Shown in pieces: positions 1 through 11,140 of a stretch of 64,000 bases of DNA (the stretch's first letter is position 1; each line of letters begins with the position of its first letter). The notes beneath the pieces are model-generated. The model was not told the origin of the DNA. It saw nothing but the letters and a program-made list of their open reading frames with translations, and ran no database searches. Both the position numbers and the translations under genes were made by a program. Source of the DNA: Anodontia alba (Eukaryota; Mollusca; Bivalvia; Lucinida; Lucinidae); assembly GCA_964016985.1 (NCBI GenBank), contig OZ024833.1, positions 58,975,463 through 59,039,462 of the forward strand, written 5' to 3'.

Positions 1-78
1 GCATAAATTGGCCTAGATACTTCAAGATAGGCATTTACTAATTTGTACAAAGACTTCGTGTGACGTACGTATTGTAGA

Positions 79-292
79 TTAACGCTTAAGCAGTCTGGGT
101 GAATTTTTCAGCAGACGGCATTTTGATTTTTTTTTCTCATTTTTCCCAGAAAACAGGTTTTGACATTTCATGCAAATTTTCTCCAATGGAGACAATCTGC
201 ATGAAATGTCAAATCCTGTTTCCTGGGAAAAATAAGAAAAATGTCATGAATTTATCGTCTCCTGAATTAGCCTAGAGAGTGGCAAAGGTTAA
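79..292. mobile_element. Family D MITE
   Basis: Ends CAGCAGACGGCATTTTG and CGTCTCCTGAATTAGC; stem TTTTGACATTTCATGCAAAT / ATCTGCATGAAATGTCAAAT. Terminal TTAACGCTTAAG and AAGGTTAA. Confidence 0.78.
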
Positions 293-317
293 TTTTAAAA
301 TAATAGTTATGAACGCA

Positions 318-614
<297 letters not shown>

Positions 615-650
615 AGTCTCCATATTCCTCAAAAATAGACATTTTATTCT

Positions 651-932
651 CCAAGAAAGGTTTAATAAATTGATACATGGTATTAATACAATCATAAAAA
701 GTGGCACCTGACAGCCTGTAAAATTTCAATTAGTCTCTCGTTCTTGAAATAAAATGATTTTTTGTCGTATCACTGAATTAATAATGCCAACATCAAATCA
801 TAGACGATGAAAAATCATTTCATTTTTGATCCAGTTCAAAAACGAGAGACTAACTGTAATTTTACAGGCTGTCAGATGCCACACTTTATGATAGTACTAA
901 TATTATGTATCAATTTATTAAACCTTTCTTGG
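651..932. mobile_element. Foldback element, single copy seen
   Basis: CCAAGAAAGGTTTAATAAAT at 651 and ATTTATTAAACCTTTCTTGG at 932. Arms of about 90-100 bp match imperfectly, including GCCTGTAAAATTTCAATTAG and CTAACTGTAATTTTACAGGC. Confidence 0.75.
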
Positions 933-955
933 AAAAAAAAATGGAGCCTTTAATT

Positions 956-1148
956 AGAGGACTTGTTAAGGAGGTGTACCTGGTGATAATTCTTGGATAT
1001 TTCAGTAATTTCTCCATTAAAGCATACATTGTGGGTACTCGTTAGAATCGCCTCGCTGAGGTGATTCTAACGTGTATGTCAATGTGTGTTGAATGGAGAA
1101 AATCATCCTAAAATTATCATCATATGCTCTTCTTCAATAAGTCCTCTG
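956..1148. mobile_element. Family C foldback
   Basis: Outer arms AGAGGACTTGTTAAGGAGG and AATAAGTCCTCT; inner hairpin GTGGGTACTCGTTAGAATCG with an imperfect partner. The family differs from B in its flanks but shares the hairpin design. Confidence 0.75.
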
Positions 1149-1440
1149 CATTAAAAAAAAATATATGTATATAAAATAGTATACGCATATTCTAGAGTTT
1201 TTATAAATAAATAATAGCAAGTTGATAGTTGTCCTGACAACTTTAATAATCATCACAACACAGTCCTAGATTCATGATGAGGATGGTGTGAACCGAGGCC
1301 AAGCATAGATCGTCTCGCTTGCACCAGACGCTTGGCCGCGTCAGTCCGTACGTTTCAGTCCTGCATAGTCATAGTGCAGAGGGCCAGTAAGACTTATCCA
1401 TTGAGTTCGTATAAGACCCGTTCTAGTGCAGAAACAACAA
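1149..1440. other. No feature seen
   Basis: AT-rich at first, then mixed sequence around 1260-1440. No repeat, frame or RNA was recognised. Confidence 0.4.
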
Positions 1441-1830
1441 TCTAAGCACAGACAACACTGGTGGGTCAACTGAATTGTAGGCTGAGAAAATTGTCCTGAA
1501 CGGGGACTTAAGACTATTTCATTTAATCCTTAACTTCCTATAATTTAGACAAACAATGTAGACCCTGATCAGACGCCACAGAACGCGGCGTCTGATCTGG
1601 GTCTACACTGTTTACCAATGTCCCAGTCCAGGTTTTACAGATAATCCGCTTTACACAGTACTCTGACGTCACAGTGGCAAGAACAGCGCGGCTATAAATA
1701 ACCGTTACCCGGATGTTGTACAAACGCGCGGTTTGATTTCATTGGTCATTGATAATCACGTGGACAACAGCCTAAAGGAAATTTTAGTGTATGTACACTA
1801 TGGATCGACTGTAAACAATCGACCCAAAAT
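1441..1830 (+). repeat. Repeat K with CRE, TATA and E-box motifs, A-type hairpin inside
   Basis: Runs from ACACTGGTGGGTCAACTGAA to GACTGTAAACAATCGACCCA. An A-type hairpin fills 1550-1616. Downstream are TGACGTCA (1664-1671), TATAAATA (1693-1700), ATTGG (1741-1745) and CACGTG (1757-1762). The order and spacing recall a Pol II promoter, and the same block recurs at 28.7 and 51.6 kb. Confidence 0.75.
1664..1762 (+). promoter_or_regulatory. CRE / TATA / CCAAT / E-box motif cluster in repeat K
   Basis: TGACGTCA, then TATAAATA 22 bp further, then an inverted CCAAT box and CACGTG. Promoter activity is inference; no transcription unit downstream is recognisable. Confidence 0.4.
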
Positions 1831-2084
1831 ATTTTCCGAATACTCCCTTTAGCCGGACCTATGATATAGCACTTTTTAAATGCATTTATACGAGGTTTGG
1901 AAAAGAGACGAGGCTCCGCCTACTAGCTATGATTGACAGTTATAGAAAAGGTGTCACTCTGTTTATGTGATTTAAAGCGAATGCTGGCATTTAATGTGTA
2001 TGCCTTTTTCGGACAGTTTTTGGGGTTACGTCGATCAGAGATTTATCGTTAAAGAACATGCTTAGGATATCGTCGCCATAGGCT

Positions 2085-2325
2085 GCTCAGAAGTCTGTCT
2101 TCAGACTATCTTTTCTATCAGTTTCTCTTTTCTTTTCAAAGGTATATAATTTGGCATAGCTTATAATGATTTAATCAGTTACATCCCTTAGTGAAATGAT
2201 AGAATGAACAGGTGAATTGATACAAGGAGAAATTAGGAATTAAAGAGAGAGAGAGAGAAAAAATAATGTTCGGAAAAGATAATTCAATATAGTAAAATTA
2301 TTAACAGAAACGACTGAAGCCAGTC
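2085..2325. repeat. Repeat N, copy 1
   Basis: AGAAGTCTGTCTTCAGACTA, TATCTTTTCTATCAGTTTCT, TTTTCAAAGGTATA and AGAAACGACTGAAGCCAGTC all recur in order at 24908-25147. The ends (AGACT...AGTCT) recall family G. Confidence 0.65.
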
Positions 2326-2425
2326 TAGCTGCCCATTTCCATCTCAATTCTATATTAAATGAGAAATGCGTTCTGGGATAAAATGCAAATGCATTTAAAT
2401 TTGAATTCAGCTATTTGTTATTTGA

Positions 2426-2667
2426 GACGGGGCATAGCATTTCCTACCAGATTGCATGAGTGCCCAGCGAAGGCTCAGATCTGTCTGCGCTTCCGCGCAG
2501 TCTGATCAGAGTCTTCGCAGGGCACCCTGTGGGTAGCCAAGGATCCAAAGCGTCAACAGGCAGACAGTGAAGACTCTGATCAGACTGCGCGGATGCGCAG
2601 GCTGATCTGAGTCTTCACTGTGCGCACCTGCAATCTACAATTTTAGGAAAAGCTGTACCCCGGCTTA
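2426..2667. mobile_element. Family F MITE, complete
   Basis: GGGGCATAGCATTTCCTACC and AGGAAAAGCTGTACCCCGGC form the ends. Two inner hairpins are built from GATCAGACTGCGCGGATGCG-type sequence, separated by GGTAGCCAAGGATCC. Confidence 0.75.
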
Positions 2668-2759
2668 TTTGTATTTAAAGAACAGTAAATCACTTATAAA
2701 ATGTGCTCATCACGGGAAAAGGACCTTTATGTTATTCATTTGGTAGATTATTCCGCCAT

Positions 2760-2912
2760 TATTTACAAGGAAGACAATTTTTGTGACTATCTGTTTGCAC
2801 TCCTGCACATTTATCGCTTCCGAAAAGGGGTCTACACAAAAAGGAAAGAAATGTAGCATAGCCTTTCGTATTTGAGTAGACCCCTTTTCGGAGGTTAAAC
2901 AGTTTTAACAGT
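2760..2912. mobile_element. Family J1 hairpin
   Basis: CCGAAAAGGGGTCTACACAA and TTGAGTAGACCCCTTTTCGG arms around GGAAAGAAATG. Confidence 0.7.
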
Positions 2913-3161
2913 GCAGCCTCCCCTGAAAATGGATGTTTTCTCCTTAAGGTTTTCTGATGTGTTCAACATTTTTTTTTCCAATTAAGTCTGTGCAAGAAAT
3001 TTACAAGAATATGTTTCCCGATTAGGAATATGGCTTTCTTTTATAACTTTTCTGAAAACAGATTTTGTGGTAAATGAAAAGAGCATTCAGAGATAATGCA
3101 AATTCAGTTAAATTTGAATTCAAATGTTTGCTATTTGTCTTTAAAAATTCATAGATCATTT

Positions 3162-3405
3162 TAGCCGCGTCATGCAAAAACGTGTCTTTGGGTATATGCG
3201 GGCAGCGAAGGACCAGATCAGACTGCACATCCGCGCAGTCTGATCAGGGCCTTCACTGTCCGCTAATAGAATCATTGTAAACTACCAAAATGTATGACTA
3301 GAGAGCAAAGGCCCGGATGGTACTTTGCGCATGCGCAGGATGATCTGAAGCTGCGCATTTTGTATATGTTCGTCTTGAAGGCATTTCTTTCGCTGTACGC
3401 GGCCC
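3162..3405. mobile_element. Family E MITE, complete
   Basis: GCCGCGTCATGCAAAAACGT to TGTACGCGGCC. The hairpin ACTGCACATCCGCGCAGTCT lies in the left half and TTTGCGCATGCGCAGGATGA in the right half. Confidence 0.75.
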
Positions 3406-3490
3406 ATTTATAGATGTCTTAATTAAATCTGGAAATGAAAGTAACATAAAACAACGAAAGAAATCTTTGTCATCCTGACATTGAGATTTA

Positions 3491-3770
3491 CATTACGAAA
3501 ACACGCCTATTCAAATATATAGAAAATTTTCAACTCCAAAAATTTATCATTTTTAGATAAAAATCTCTGATATTTTTCATATTTCTGCTCAAAACATAGA
3601 TTTTGGATACTCGTTAGAACCGCCTCGGCGAGGCGGTTCTAACGAATACCCACTATCTATGTTTTCGAGCAAAAATAAGAAAAATAATGTATACCTCTGT
3701 AAACCCCAGTTTTACTATATAAAAGTGGGGTTTAAAGGGGTCAAAATTATATAGGCGTGTTTTCGTGATG
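3491..3770 (-). mobile_element. Family B MITE
   Basis: Bounded by CATTACGAAAACACGCCTAT and GGCGTGTTTTCGTGATG. It has the two different flanks (TTTTCAACTCCAAAAA side; CCCCAGTTTTACTATATAAA side) and a central perfect palindrome around GAACCGCCTCGGCGAGGCGG. Unique arms plus a palindromic centre define family B. Confidence 0.85.
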
Positions 3771-3772
3771 AA

Positions 3773-3968
3773 GGCTTCGCATGCTGGGTAAAAAATAAGC
3801 AGGCGAGAATTTGAAATAGTTTTCTTATTTTTGTCAGTAATAGGATTTGACAATTCATGCAAATAGTGTCTTATTTTCGCGATAAAATAGGATTTGATGA
3901 TTAATGCAAATTGTCTCCCAATTTGCATGAAATGTCAAATTCTGTTTTCTGGCAAAAAAAAACAAAAC

Positions 3969-4037
<69 letters not shown>

Positions 4038-4090
4038 CAAAAAAAAAAAACATCAATTTGTGACTTGCTGAATTTGCCCATAATGCTTCA
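3773..4090. mobile_element. Family D MITE containing a (CA)n microsatellite
   Basis: CGCATGCTGGGTAAAAAATA and TGCTGAATTTGCCCATAATG ends, stem TTTGCATGAAATGTCAAATT. (CA)n lies between the stem and right end, as (AT)n does in the copy at 318. Confidence 0.75.
3971..4035. repeat. (CA)n microsatellite
   Basis: About 32 CA units flanked by A-rich sequence. Confidence 0.95.
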
Positions 4091-4411
4091 AGAAACTGCA
4101 TAATAATAAACGGCTTATAACTGCAGCTTTAGGCATATTCTCATGATGTGGGTCACAGGCAAAGAACCAAGGCTTCGACTCAATGAACACGCGTCTCCCG
4201 TCGACGGTGAATCGACTTGTGTGTTGCGGCGCTCGAGAATATCTGGCATTCCAATAATAAAACCAGAGCTAACAGTACAGCTGTCTCGTGAGAGCTGCCC
4301 TGCTGTTGCTTTTTTTTTTTTTTTGTTGTTTTTGTTTTTTTTTGCTAAGAAATCTAGACGTTTTAGTTATACAGTTTCTAATGGATATTAATTATACAAT
4401 TAAAGCAGAGC
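4091..4411. other. No feature seen
   Basis: Mixed sequence with a T-rich run at 4310-4342. No repeat family or gene was recognised. Confidence 0.4.
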
Positions 4412-4525
4412 TCCAGATCTAAGTCTCTCTCCATGAAAACATACGTTGTAGGTACTCATTAGAAGCGTCTTGTACAAGTTGCTTCTAAAGAGTACCCACA
4501 ACAACAGATGTTTTCACGGAGAAAT
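4412..4525. mobile_element. Family C foldback, left part
   Basis: GAAAACATACGTTGTAGGTA, a decayed hairpin (GAAGCGTCTTGTACAAGTTG) and GAGTACCCACAAC. Interrupted by the B element that follows. Confidence 0.7.
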
Positions 4526-4744
4526 CATCACGAAAACATGCCTATATAATACTGATCCCCTTAAACCCTACTTTTATATAGTAAAACTGGGGTTTACAGG
4601 GTATCCATTAATTTTCTTATTTAGCTCAACAATTTATGTTTTGAGTAGAAAAATGAAAAACATCAGAGTGTTTTTTGTGTTTTTTTTTTATCTGAAAATT
4701 TTCAGTTTTTTGAGGTGAATTTGAATAGGCTTGTTTTCGTAATG
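4526..4744 (+). mobile_element. Family B MITE lacking its palindromic core, inserted in C
   Basis: CATCACGAAAACATGCCTAT to GGCTTGTTTTCGTAATG with both unique arms but no central palindrome. It directly follows the C hairpin at GGAGAAAT, so it appears inserted into C. Confidence 0.8.
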
Positions 4745-4932
4745 AATAAAACCAATACCTTTTGGTTGAAATAAGAAAATATTATCCTGCTGTCTTATCT
4801 GGACCTACAATTTAGATGTAAAATAAGTTTGATAGACACAAAGATATTTTAGAGTATTGCGCAGTTTTCTGATTCGAATCTGATAACTTTGTAATCGCGT
4901 TGTACGCATTGCACTGACTGCACCACTAACAT

Positions 4933-5131
4933 AATCAAAGCACTGACAGCCCTGGTTGGTCGATTGTCTCTGAGTGTAGGCTGGGAAAAATGATGATCAG
5001 GGTCTGCACTGTTTGCTTAAAATGCAGGAAATTTAGGGTTAAATGAAACAGTCTTAATACCCCGTTCAGGACCATTTTCCCAGCCTACACTCAGAGACAA
5101 TCGACCCACCAGTGCTATCAGTGCTTTGATT
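4933..5131. mobile_element. Foldback made of two inverted K 5' ends
   Basis: AATCAAAGCACTGACAGCCC to GTAGGCTGGGAAAA (left) is matched by its inverse at 5073-5131. The same 57 bp forms the single left end of K at 28459 and 51328, so here K sequence exists as a palindrome. Confidence 0.8.
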
Positions 5132-5294
5132 GTACAATGGTGTCTGAGGAAACTGTATCTGTTCTTATACTATGCTCTTTGATCTGTACCCATAATCAAC
5201 AATGTTAAGGATGACTCTGGTTTAAGTGTACACTGTAAATTGACACATCAGTTTCTTAACACCTCAACAGGTAATCAAAGCAACTTGATCATAT

Positions 5295-5502
5295 TTTAAA
5301 GTTTCCCATCCAGCAGACGACAAATTGGTGATATGTTTCTTATTTTTCACAGAAACAGAATTTGACATTTCATGCAAATTGTCTCCAGTCTCCACTGGAG
5401 ACAATATGCATGAAATGTCAAATTCTGTTTCTTGGAAAAAGTAATAAAAATATTTCTAAATGTCATCTGCTGAAAAGTTTACCCAGAGTGCTGAGCGTTA
5501 AA
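5295..5502. mobile_element. Family D MITE
   Basis: CAGCAGACGACAAATTGG and GTCATCTGCTGAAAAGTTTA ends; stem TTTGACATTTCATGCAAATT around GTCTCCAGTCTCCACTGGAG. Confidence 0.8.
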
Positions 5503-5689
5503 TAGATGATTGTAAATATGAACCCTGAAATACATTTATAGAGTAAGCTTCTTGAAAAAAAAAGAGAACAAAAAATAAATAAATAAATAATAAAAAAAAA
5601 AAAGCCTGCCAAACCATTTGCATTTCTATACTACGGAAAAATGGAGCATTGCCTGTACAATAATACGAGTATATTGTAGTATATCATTT

Positions 5690-5907
5690 TAACGCTAAGC
5701 ATCCTGGGTAAAAATTGCAGCAGACGATATTTTGAAATATTGTTCTTATTTTTTTTCTTTCAGAAAACAGGCTTTGACATGTCATGCTTATTGTCTAATA
5801 AGGAGACAATTTGCATAAAATCTCAGACCTTATTTTATGAGAAAAGTTAGAAAAAATATTCAAAAGGTCGTCTGCCGAATGTTTTACCCAGCATGCTAAG
5901 CATTAAT
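5690..5907. mobile_element. Family D MITE
   Basis: AACGCTAAGCATCCTGGGTA and CCAGCATGCTAAGCATTA ends. The stem has decayed (GACATGTCATGCTTATTGTC). Confidence 0.75.
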
Positions 5908-5924
5908 ATAAGCAGCAAACAATA

Positions 5925-6100
5925 TATGATGCGGACTGCAACAAAAAGCCCTTTTGCCATATACGGGCTGCGGCAATAAAGGCGCAGATCAGCCTGCGGA
6001 TTTTCGCAGTCTGATCAGCTGTAGAATATTTCGACGAACAGAGAAGGTCGCTGTTGGTATACTGCAAAAGGGCTATTTTCTTGCTTTCCGCATCATATGA
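5925..6100. mobile_element. Foldback with E/F-type core
   Basis: ATATGATGCGGACTGCA and CTTTCCGCATCATATG outer arms, AAGCCCTTTTGCCATATAC / GTATACTGCAAAAGGGCT inner arms, and a GATCAGCCTGCGGATTTTCG hairpin. Confidence 0.7.
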
Positions 6101-6750
6101 TAATTTTGACCTATTAAACTGTGTAACATGTCATAATTAAAGATTTATATAGCTTTTAAGACATTATTTTGCATACCAGAGGGGAATATTAAATTATCCG
6201 TTATGTTACAAATATTATGAATGATATTGGTCCAAGAACAAGAAATTATTGTTGAGGAAAGTGCAGAAAAAAAACCTAAAAACAAGAAAAAAAAAAAAAA
6301 AAAAATAAGCGGGTTCATCGCCACAACGTACAAAGTAAGTATAGCGGCCACCATTTTCCTCTACCCACAAACCCATCCCGACACACCACCAAAAAATGTC
6401 AGACACATATATGCAGATTACTTTACTAGCTAGGAACTTTGACTGATGCAGCCTGTGCTAAAATCTCCTCCAGGGAGAAGGAGATTTCCTCCAGATAGAG
6501 GGAGATTTCTGGAGTAAACTGATATAGTGCGAAAAGCGATGGATTGTCTGCGAAGTCTGACCAGACGCTTTACAGTTCGACAGTACATTAAGCGGAACAG
6601 CTCAGGCAGTAGTATAGGGTAGCCCATAGTGCCACCCTATACTACTTCAGGCCCTGACCAGACCTTTGGGCATATCCCTTTTGGTCCATTTTGACGTGAT
6701 TTGGTTCAGTTTATTAAAATTTTCGGTAGTCAAGCCATCTAAACCATTGG
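6101..6750. other. No gene seen; purine-rich run
   Basis: A poly-A run (6287-6305) and a short GGAGATTTC repeat near 6460-6515. Otherwise unrecognised. Confidence 0.4.
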
Positions 6751-6751
6751 T

Positions 6752-6922
6752 TCAACCCTGGTCCTGCTGAACCCGGATATGACCTGCCTTTGCAAACAGT
6801 GTTAATCCAGATCAGTTGGCTTCTGAAGAAGCCAGCTGATCTGGAGCTGCATTTTTTGTCATTCAGTATGAGAATTAGTATCAACAATTTTGATCAAATA
6901 ATCTGATTGGCTGAAAATTTTT
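6752..6922. mobile_element. Family P hairpin element (A variant)
   Basis: GTCCTGCTGAACCCGGATAT, then AAACAGTGTTAATCCAGATC with hairpin GTTGGCTTCTGAAGAAGCCA, then ATCTGATTGGCTGAAAATTT. The same layout recurs at 38156-38318. Confidence 0.7.
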
Positions 6923-6929
6923 GGGTGGT

Positions 6930-7205
6930 CGAGTGGTGCGAAGTTGTTGTGTATCTCACGTCACCGGGGCGTCCAACTGATATTGGCTTACAGTTGGGCA
7001 AGGCCTGCTATCCTTGTAGCAGGTAAGGGTAGAGTGGAATGTTTTTATTTCTTTTGTTTCTTCACTTTCACTCCTGTTCCTTTTTCTTCCCTGTCCCACT
7101 CTTTCATCTCTTCTACTATCTCTTCTATCTCTTTTCTCCCTTTCTATTGGAGATGACACAAAATGACCCACAAGGGTTGACGTGTCGTTAAACCCCAACA
7201 CAATC
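6930..7205 (-). repeat. Repeat M, copy 1
   Basis: On the minus strand it begins TTGATTGTGTTGGGGTTTAA and CGACACGTCAACCCTTGTGG, recurring at 61621 and in part at 32298. The middle is a diverged, pyrimidine-rich stretch. Confidence 0.65.
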
Positions 7206-7279
7206 AATGACTGAAAATTTTAAGTGGTTGTCGATGCAATACAAATGAGTGCCAACAACATACGCTTTTATAAAGAAAA

Positions 7280-7280
<1 letters not shown>

Positions 7281-7362
<82 letters not shown>
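7281..7362. repeat. (CA)n microsatellite
   Basis: About 41 CA units followed by A-rich sequence. Confidence 0.95.
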
Positions 7363-7366
<4 letters not shown>

Positions 7367-7752
7367 AACAAAAAAACAAAAACAAAAAAAAAAACATAAT
7401 TTAATAAGTCGTTGTGCTGATATTGTTTTTAAAGCGTACATTTAGTAGGTGGATACATATTTTACTACAAGTTTTTTTCAGTAATTTTGAAAAACCTAAG
7501 CGAACAGTGCGGCGATTAGGTCAATACGGTATAAAGAGCGCTTTTTCTTGCATTTGTAGAAAAGCAAAATTATGCTTCCTAATAAAATCAAAATAAAAAA
7601 AAAAAAAAGGTTGGAGCTGTATCACTTTTACTATTTGGTGGTGAGCATGTTAGATACAACGCGCATCTTTCACGTTTCGTATGCGCGATAAGTTACCGTC
7701 TTATTTGTCGCGTTTCGACTGTTCTTTATCCTTTACCACTTTCTGGTCTTAT
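7363..7752. other. No feature seen
   Basis: A-rich runs at 7363-7394 and 7595-7609; no family recognised. Confidence 0.4.
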
Positions 7753-7926
7753 TCAGCAGACGACAAACTGGCATTTTTTTTCTTGTTTTCCCAGAAAGCA
7801 GTCTTTAAAGTTTCATGCAAATTGTATCCTTGGGAGACAATTTTCATGAAATCTCAAAGCCCATTTTCTGAAGAGATTTCAAAATGTTGTCTGCTGAAAT
7901 TTTTACCCAGCAAGCTGAGCGTTAAT
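7753..7926. mobile_element. Family D MITE
   Basis: TTCAGCAGACGACAAACTGG and TTGTCTGCTGAAATTTTTAC ends with stem TTTCATGCAAATTGTATCCT. Confidence 0.78.
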
Positions 7927-8058
7927 TAAAGAACAATGTTTGGAATCACGTTTTCTGATGTTCTTCAATACCGGTGATCAGCAGACGTGAAATTTCAATA
8001 AAGTTTGGAAAATTCGAAAAGGGTCTCGGTGTAATTAAAGTTTTGCTAAAGTGATTGT

Positions 8059-8272
8059 AAACTTTACCACGCTCTGGGCAGAATCAGACGACAATCAGAT
8101 GCTATTTTTGTTATTTTTTTTTCCAGAATTGGGATTTGATATTTCATGCAAATTGTTTTCTTACAATTTGCATGAACAATCAAACTCGATTTTCTGAAGA
8201 AAAATTAAATAAATCAGAAACAATCAAAATGCCGTCTGCTGAATATTTTTTACCCAGCATGAAAAGTTTAAA
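8059..8272. mobile_element. Family D MITE
   Basis: CGCTCTGGGCAGAATCAGAC and GCCGTCTGCTGAATATTTTT ends; stem TTTGATATTTCATGCAAATT. Confidence 0.75.
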
Positions 8273-8284
8273 AATGATTGCTCC

Positions 8285-8520
8285 GCTGTATTCCATATGC
8301 TAACAGCGAAGACGTAGACCAGCCATGCGCATGCGCAAAGTCTGGTCAGGGTCTTCGCTGTTCACATGCAAATAATATGGGGACTTTGCAGAATATGTAT
8401 GGTGAATAGCGAAGATTCTGGTCAGACTGTGCAGATGTGCATTTCGTTTTAGTCAGCGTCTGCGATCTTTGTATATGGGAAATGGCGGTTTTCCACAAAG
8501 TGGGCTGCATTGAAAAGTTG
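8285..8520. mobile_element. E/F-type MITE
   Basis: AACAGCGAAGACGTAGACCA and CCATGCGCATGCGCAAAGTC hairpin in the left half; AATAGCGAAGATTCTGGTCA in the right. Confidence 0.6.
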
Positions 8521-8603
8521 CAACACAATTTATAAACAAATCAGATTAAAGTTAGAAGTTGGCTACAGTATTTACCCTAAATATCGGGACACCTTAAAAT
8601 TAA

Positions 8604-8915
8604 CAGCTCTCTGGGCTAATTCAGCAGACGACCTTTTTTCAAAAAAAAAAAAAAAAAAAAAAAAAATAGGCTTTGACATTTAGACACAGAGTATATTGTG
8701 TCCCAGTCGAACACGCCACTCCCCCAGATTTTCCTAAATACTGAAATGTTGCTTTTGATAAAGCAAGAATTCCCACAGGTTGTGAGCATCGAAACACAAA
8801 TCTCAATAAAGGAAGCAGTTGTTATTTCTTTGAAAATGTCGACAAGTCCCAAAGGCTCTGACTTATTTTTAAGCTGTTTTTGCACAAATTAAATCTCAGC
8901 AGGCGACATTTTAAA
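8604..8915. mobile_element. Family D MITE with poly-A and an unrelated interior
   Basis: TCTCTGGGCTAATTCAGCAG and CAGCAGGCGACATTTTA ends. A-run 8640-8666. The interior (8700-8880) does not match the usual stem. Confidence 0.6.
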
Positions 8916-8925
8916 ACAGTTTTTG

Positions 8926-9809
8926 GGGCGGTTGCCAAACCGCCGCCAGATATAACCTTCCACATTTCGACAATACGTTTTCCTGTTACTACTAACCTGA
9001 TAATTACCTAACAAATAATTCCCTGCTAGACGTTGATAACGCTAGATGTTGCACTCAAACATATTAGCCTTATTCACTCTGATGCTTATAAATAGCGAAA
9101 AAATACACCCCCCACCCCCCCCCCCCCCCCCCGCAAAAAAACCTTCAAACTTTTGAAGAAATAAGATTTCAATCATATTGAGTAAAGTATTGGCGAATAT
9201 GAATACTCAAGTAAATGCACCAAATCTACGGCGTTGGGTAAAAGTGTAACCTGAGCCGCGGTCTTACTAAACACCGAAAAACACCTTTTTCTACCAAAAA
9301 GAACCGAATATAGGCTATTGTATACCGACAAGGACTTTATAAATACAATAATACAATTTAAAAATGACGTTCGACTCTGAAAAGATTATTTAAATACCGA
9401 CAAGGGGATATGCTGTACAGAAAACGGTTGCATGTATACTGTTTATGTGTGGATTTTTTTTTTTTCATTTAATTTCAACATAAATCCCATTTAGTTCTAG
9501 AGGCCTTAGAACGCATCACGAAACATACCTATATAATTTTGACCCCCATAAACCCCACTTTTATATAGTAAAACTGGGGTTTACGGGGGTATACATTATT
9601 TTTCTTATTTCTGCTCAAAAACATATATTGTGGGTACTCGTTAGAACCGCCTCGCCGAGGCGGTTCTAACGAATACCCACAATCTATGTTTTGAGCTGAA
9701 ATATGAAAAAAAAATCAGATATTTTTATCTGAATTTTTTCAGTTTTTGGAGGTGAGATTTTTCGATATATTTGAATAGGCGTATTTTCGTAATGGTCAGG
9801 CAACCGCCC
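8926..9809. mobile_element. Element L1 with GGGCGGTTGCC ends
   Basis: GGGCGGTTGCC at 8926-8936 and its inverse at 9799-9809. The body shares blocks with 11879-12354 and 20586-20905 (TTTCGACAATACGTTTTCCT, CAAACATATTAGCCTTAT, GCGAATATGAATACTC). A C-run (9108-9132) and a B element (9514-9794) lie inside. No transposase frame remains. Confidence 0.72.
9514..9794 (+). mobile_element. Family B MITE nested in L
   Basis: CATCACGAAACATACCTATA to TATTTTCGTAATG. Palindrome at 9629-9688 (GTGGGTACTCGTTAGAACCG and inverse). It lies just inside the right end of element L1. Confidence 0.83.
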
Positions 9810-10321
9810 CTATCAGCACTCTCAGTGCTTTGGTTTTTCTCCAAAATATCGCTTCCGGCTATATAAGAGCAATGTTACAAGAGTAAAAGAATCTGCAAGA
9901 CATGTGCAAACAGCAAATGCCGCGATCGGGCAATTCGTTTACGCGGTTTGATCATGACATTGAAAATGTCTTCACAAGCTACGTATATGCTACTGTTTTG
10001 TCGTACAGCATTTTGTCCTTCTTTCTAATTTCTCCACAGAGATTATAAAAAGTTCGTCATCTTAGCGCAGAAAGTCAATAATTCCTTATATTTTAATGGA
10101 GTTACAGACTTTTTTGCGATAAGGTGACGAGTTGTCGGTACTCATTAGAAGCGCCACTGCTTTGAACAAATGGTCCTGATGTGGTTCTAACTGTCCTAAT
10201 CTTGAAGTTAATTAGTTGATGCCACTCCACACGTTTTCAGATAAACAGTTGAAAACCATTTCGATATTTCCATTACAAATGACTATTTATGAAGAAAGTA
10301 AAATCAATAAAATATTAAGCC
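9810..10321. other. No clear feature; C-like trace
   Basis: CGGTACTCATTAGAAGCGCC near 10136 is a trace of family C. The rest is unrecognised. Confidence 0.4.
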
Positions 10322-10523
10322 TCCAGGGGACTTGATAAGGAGTACTTGCTGATAATTCTAAAATAATTTCTCTTATTTCTGCATAAAAACATATGTTGTG
10401 GGTAGTCATTAGAAGCGCCTTGGCAAGGCGCTTCTAATGATTACCCACAACATGTTTTAAGGAGAACTGGAGAAAATTATCCCAGAATTATCATCAAATA
10501 CCCCTCCTTAACAGGTCCTCCGG
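10322..10523. mobile_element. Family C foldback, complete
   Basis: AGGGGACTTGATAAGGAGTA to CTCCTTAACAGGTCCTC. Hairpin 10391-10453 with loop CCTTGGCAAGG, where other copies have CCTCGTCGAGG: both arms changed together. Confidence 0.8.
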
Positions 10524-11140
10524 CCTTATCACACAGAACAATCGGAAGTTATTACACAGTTCTATTAACAACGCCATTAATATTACTTCCTGTTCAGAAA
10601 ATAACAATATTTGTATTAGTTGGGTCAGAAAGTACGCCACTTTAATCGAGACAGTCAGGTCGATGATTTTTGTTGTTTATAAGATTACATTGTTGCTGGG
10701 GATGGGATTAATTGGTTGTTATAACGTCCATTTAAAGACAGACAAACCACAATGAGAAATAGCAGTCAGTTAACTCCCATGAGTACTTTCTGTAAACAAC
10801 CAAGTTCAATTAATTGGATTCCTCTGATATTATCATTAATATCTCTATCAAGGGTAGCTACTTTTTGCTTGAGAAATCTGACTCATAAGTGGTCATATGT
10901 TAGTAAAGCTACCAAAATTTAAAAAAAGAAACATTGTCAAGGCAATAAAATACATAATGTTAATAAATCTTTCATATGTAAGCGGAAATTTTAAAGTTAA
11001 ATATAAGTTTAATTCCACTTAGGATCTGTGATAAAATCAGAGTATTCCAATTAGAAGGCACTAGTTTGTGTTTGGTCTACCTTGCACTTTACCTATCAAG
11101 GGAGATAATAGAAAAAAAAACTACTGCTGTCTCCCATTGG
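10524..11140. other. No feature seen
   Basis: About 600 bp of AT-rich sequence without a recognised repeat, frame or RNA. Confidence 0.4.

Noticed and set aside
1664..1762. Promoter of a real downstream gene
   Set aside because: The motif block belongs to a repeat present at least three times, and no coding sequence follows it here.
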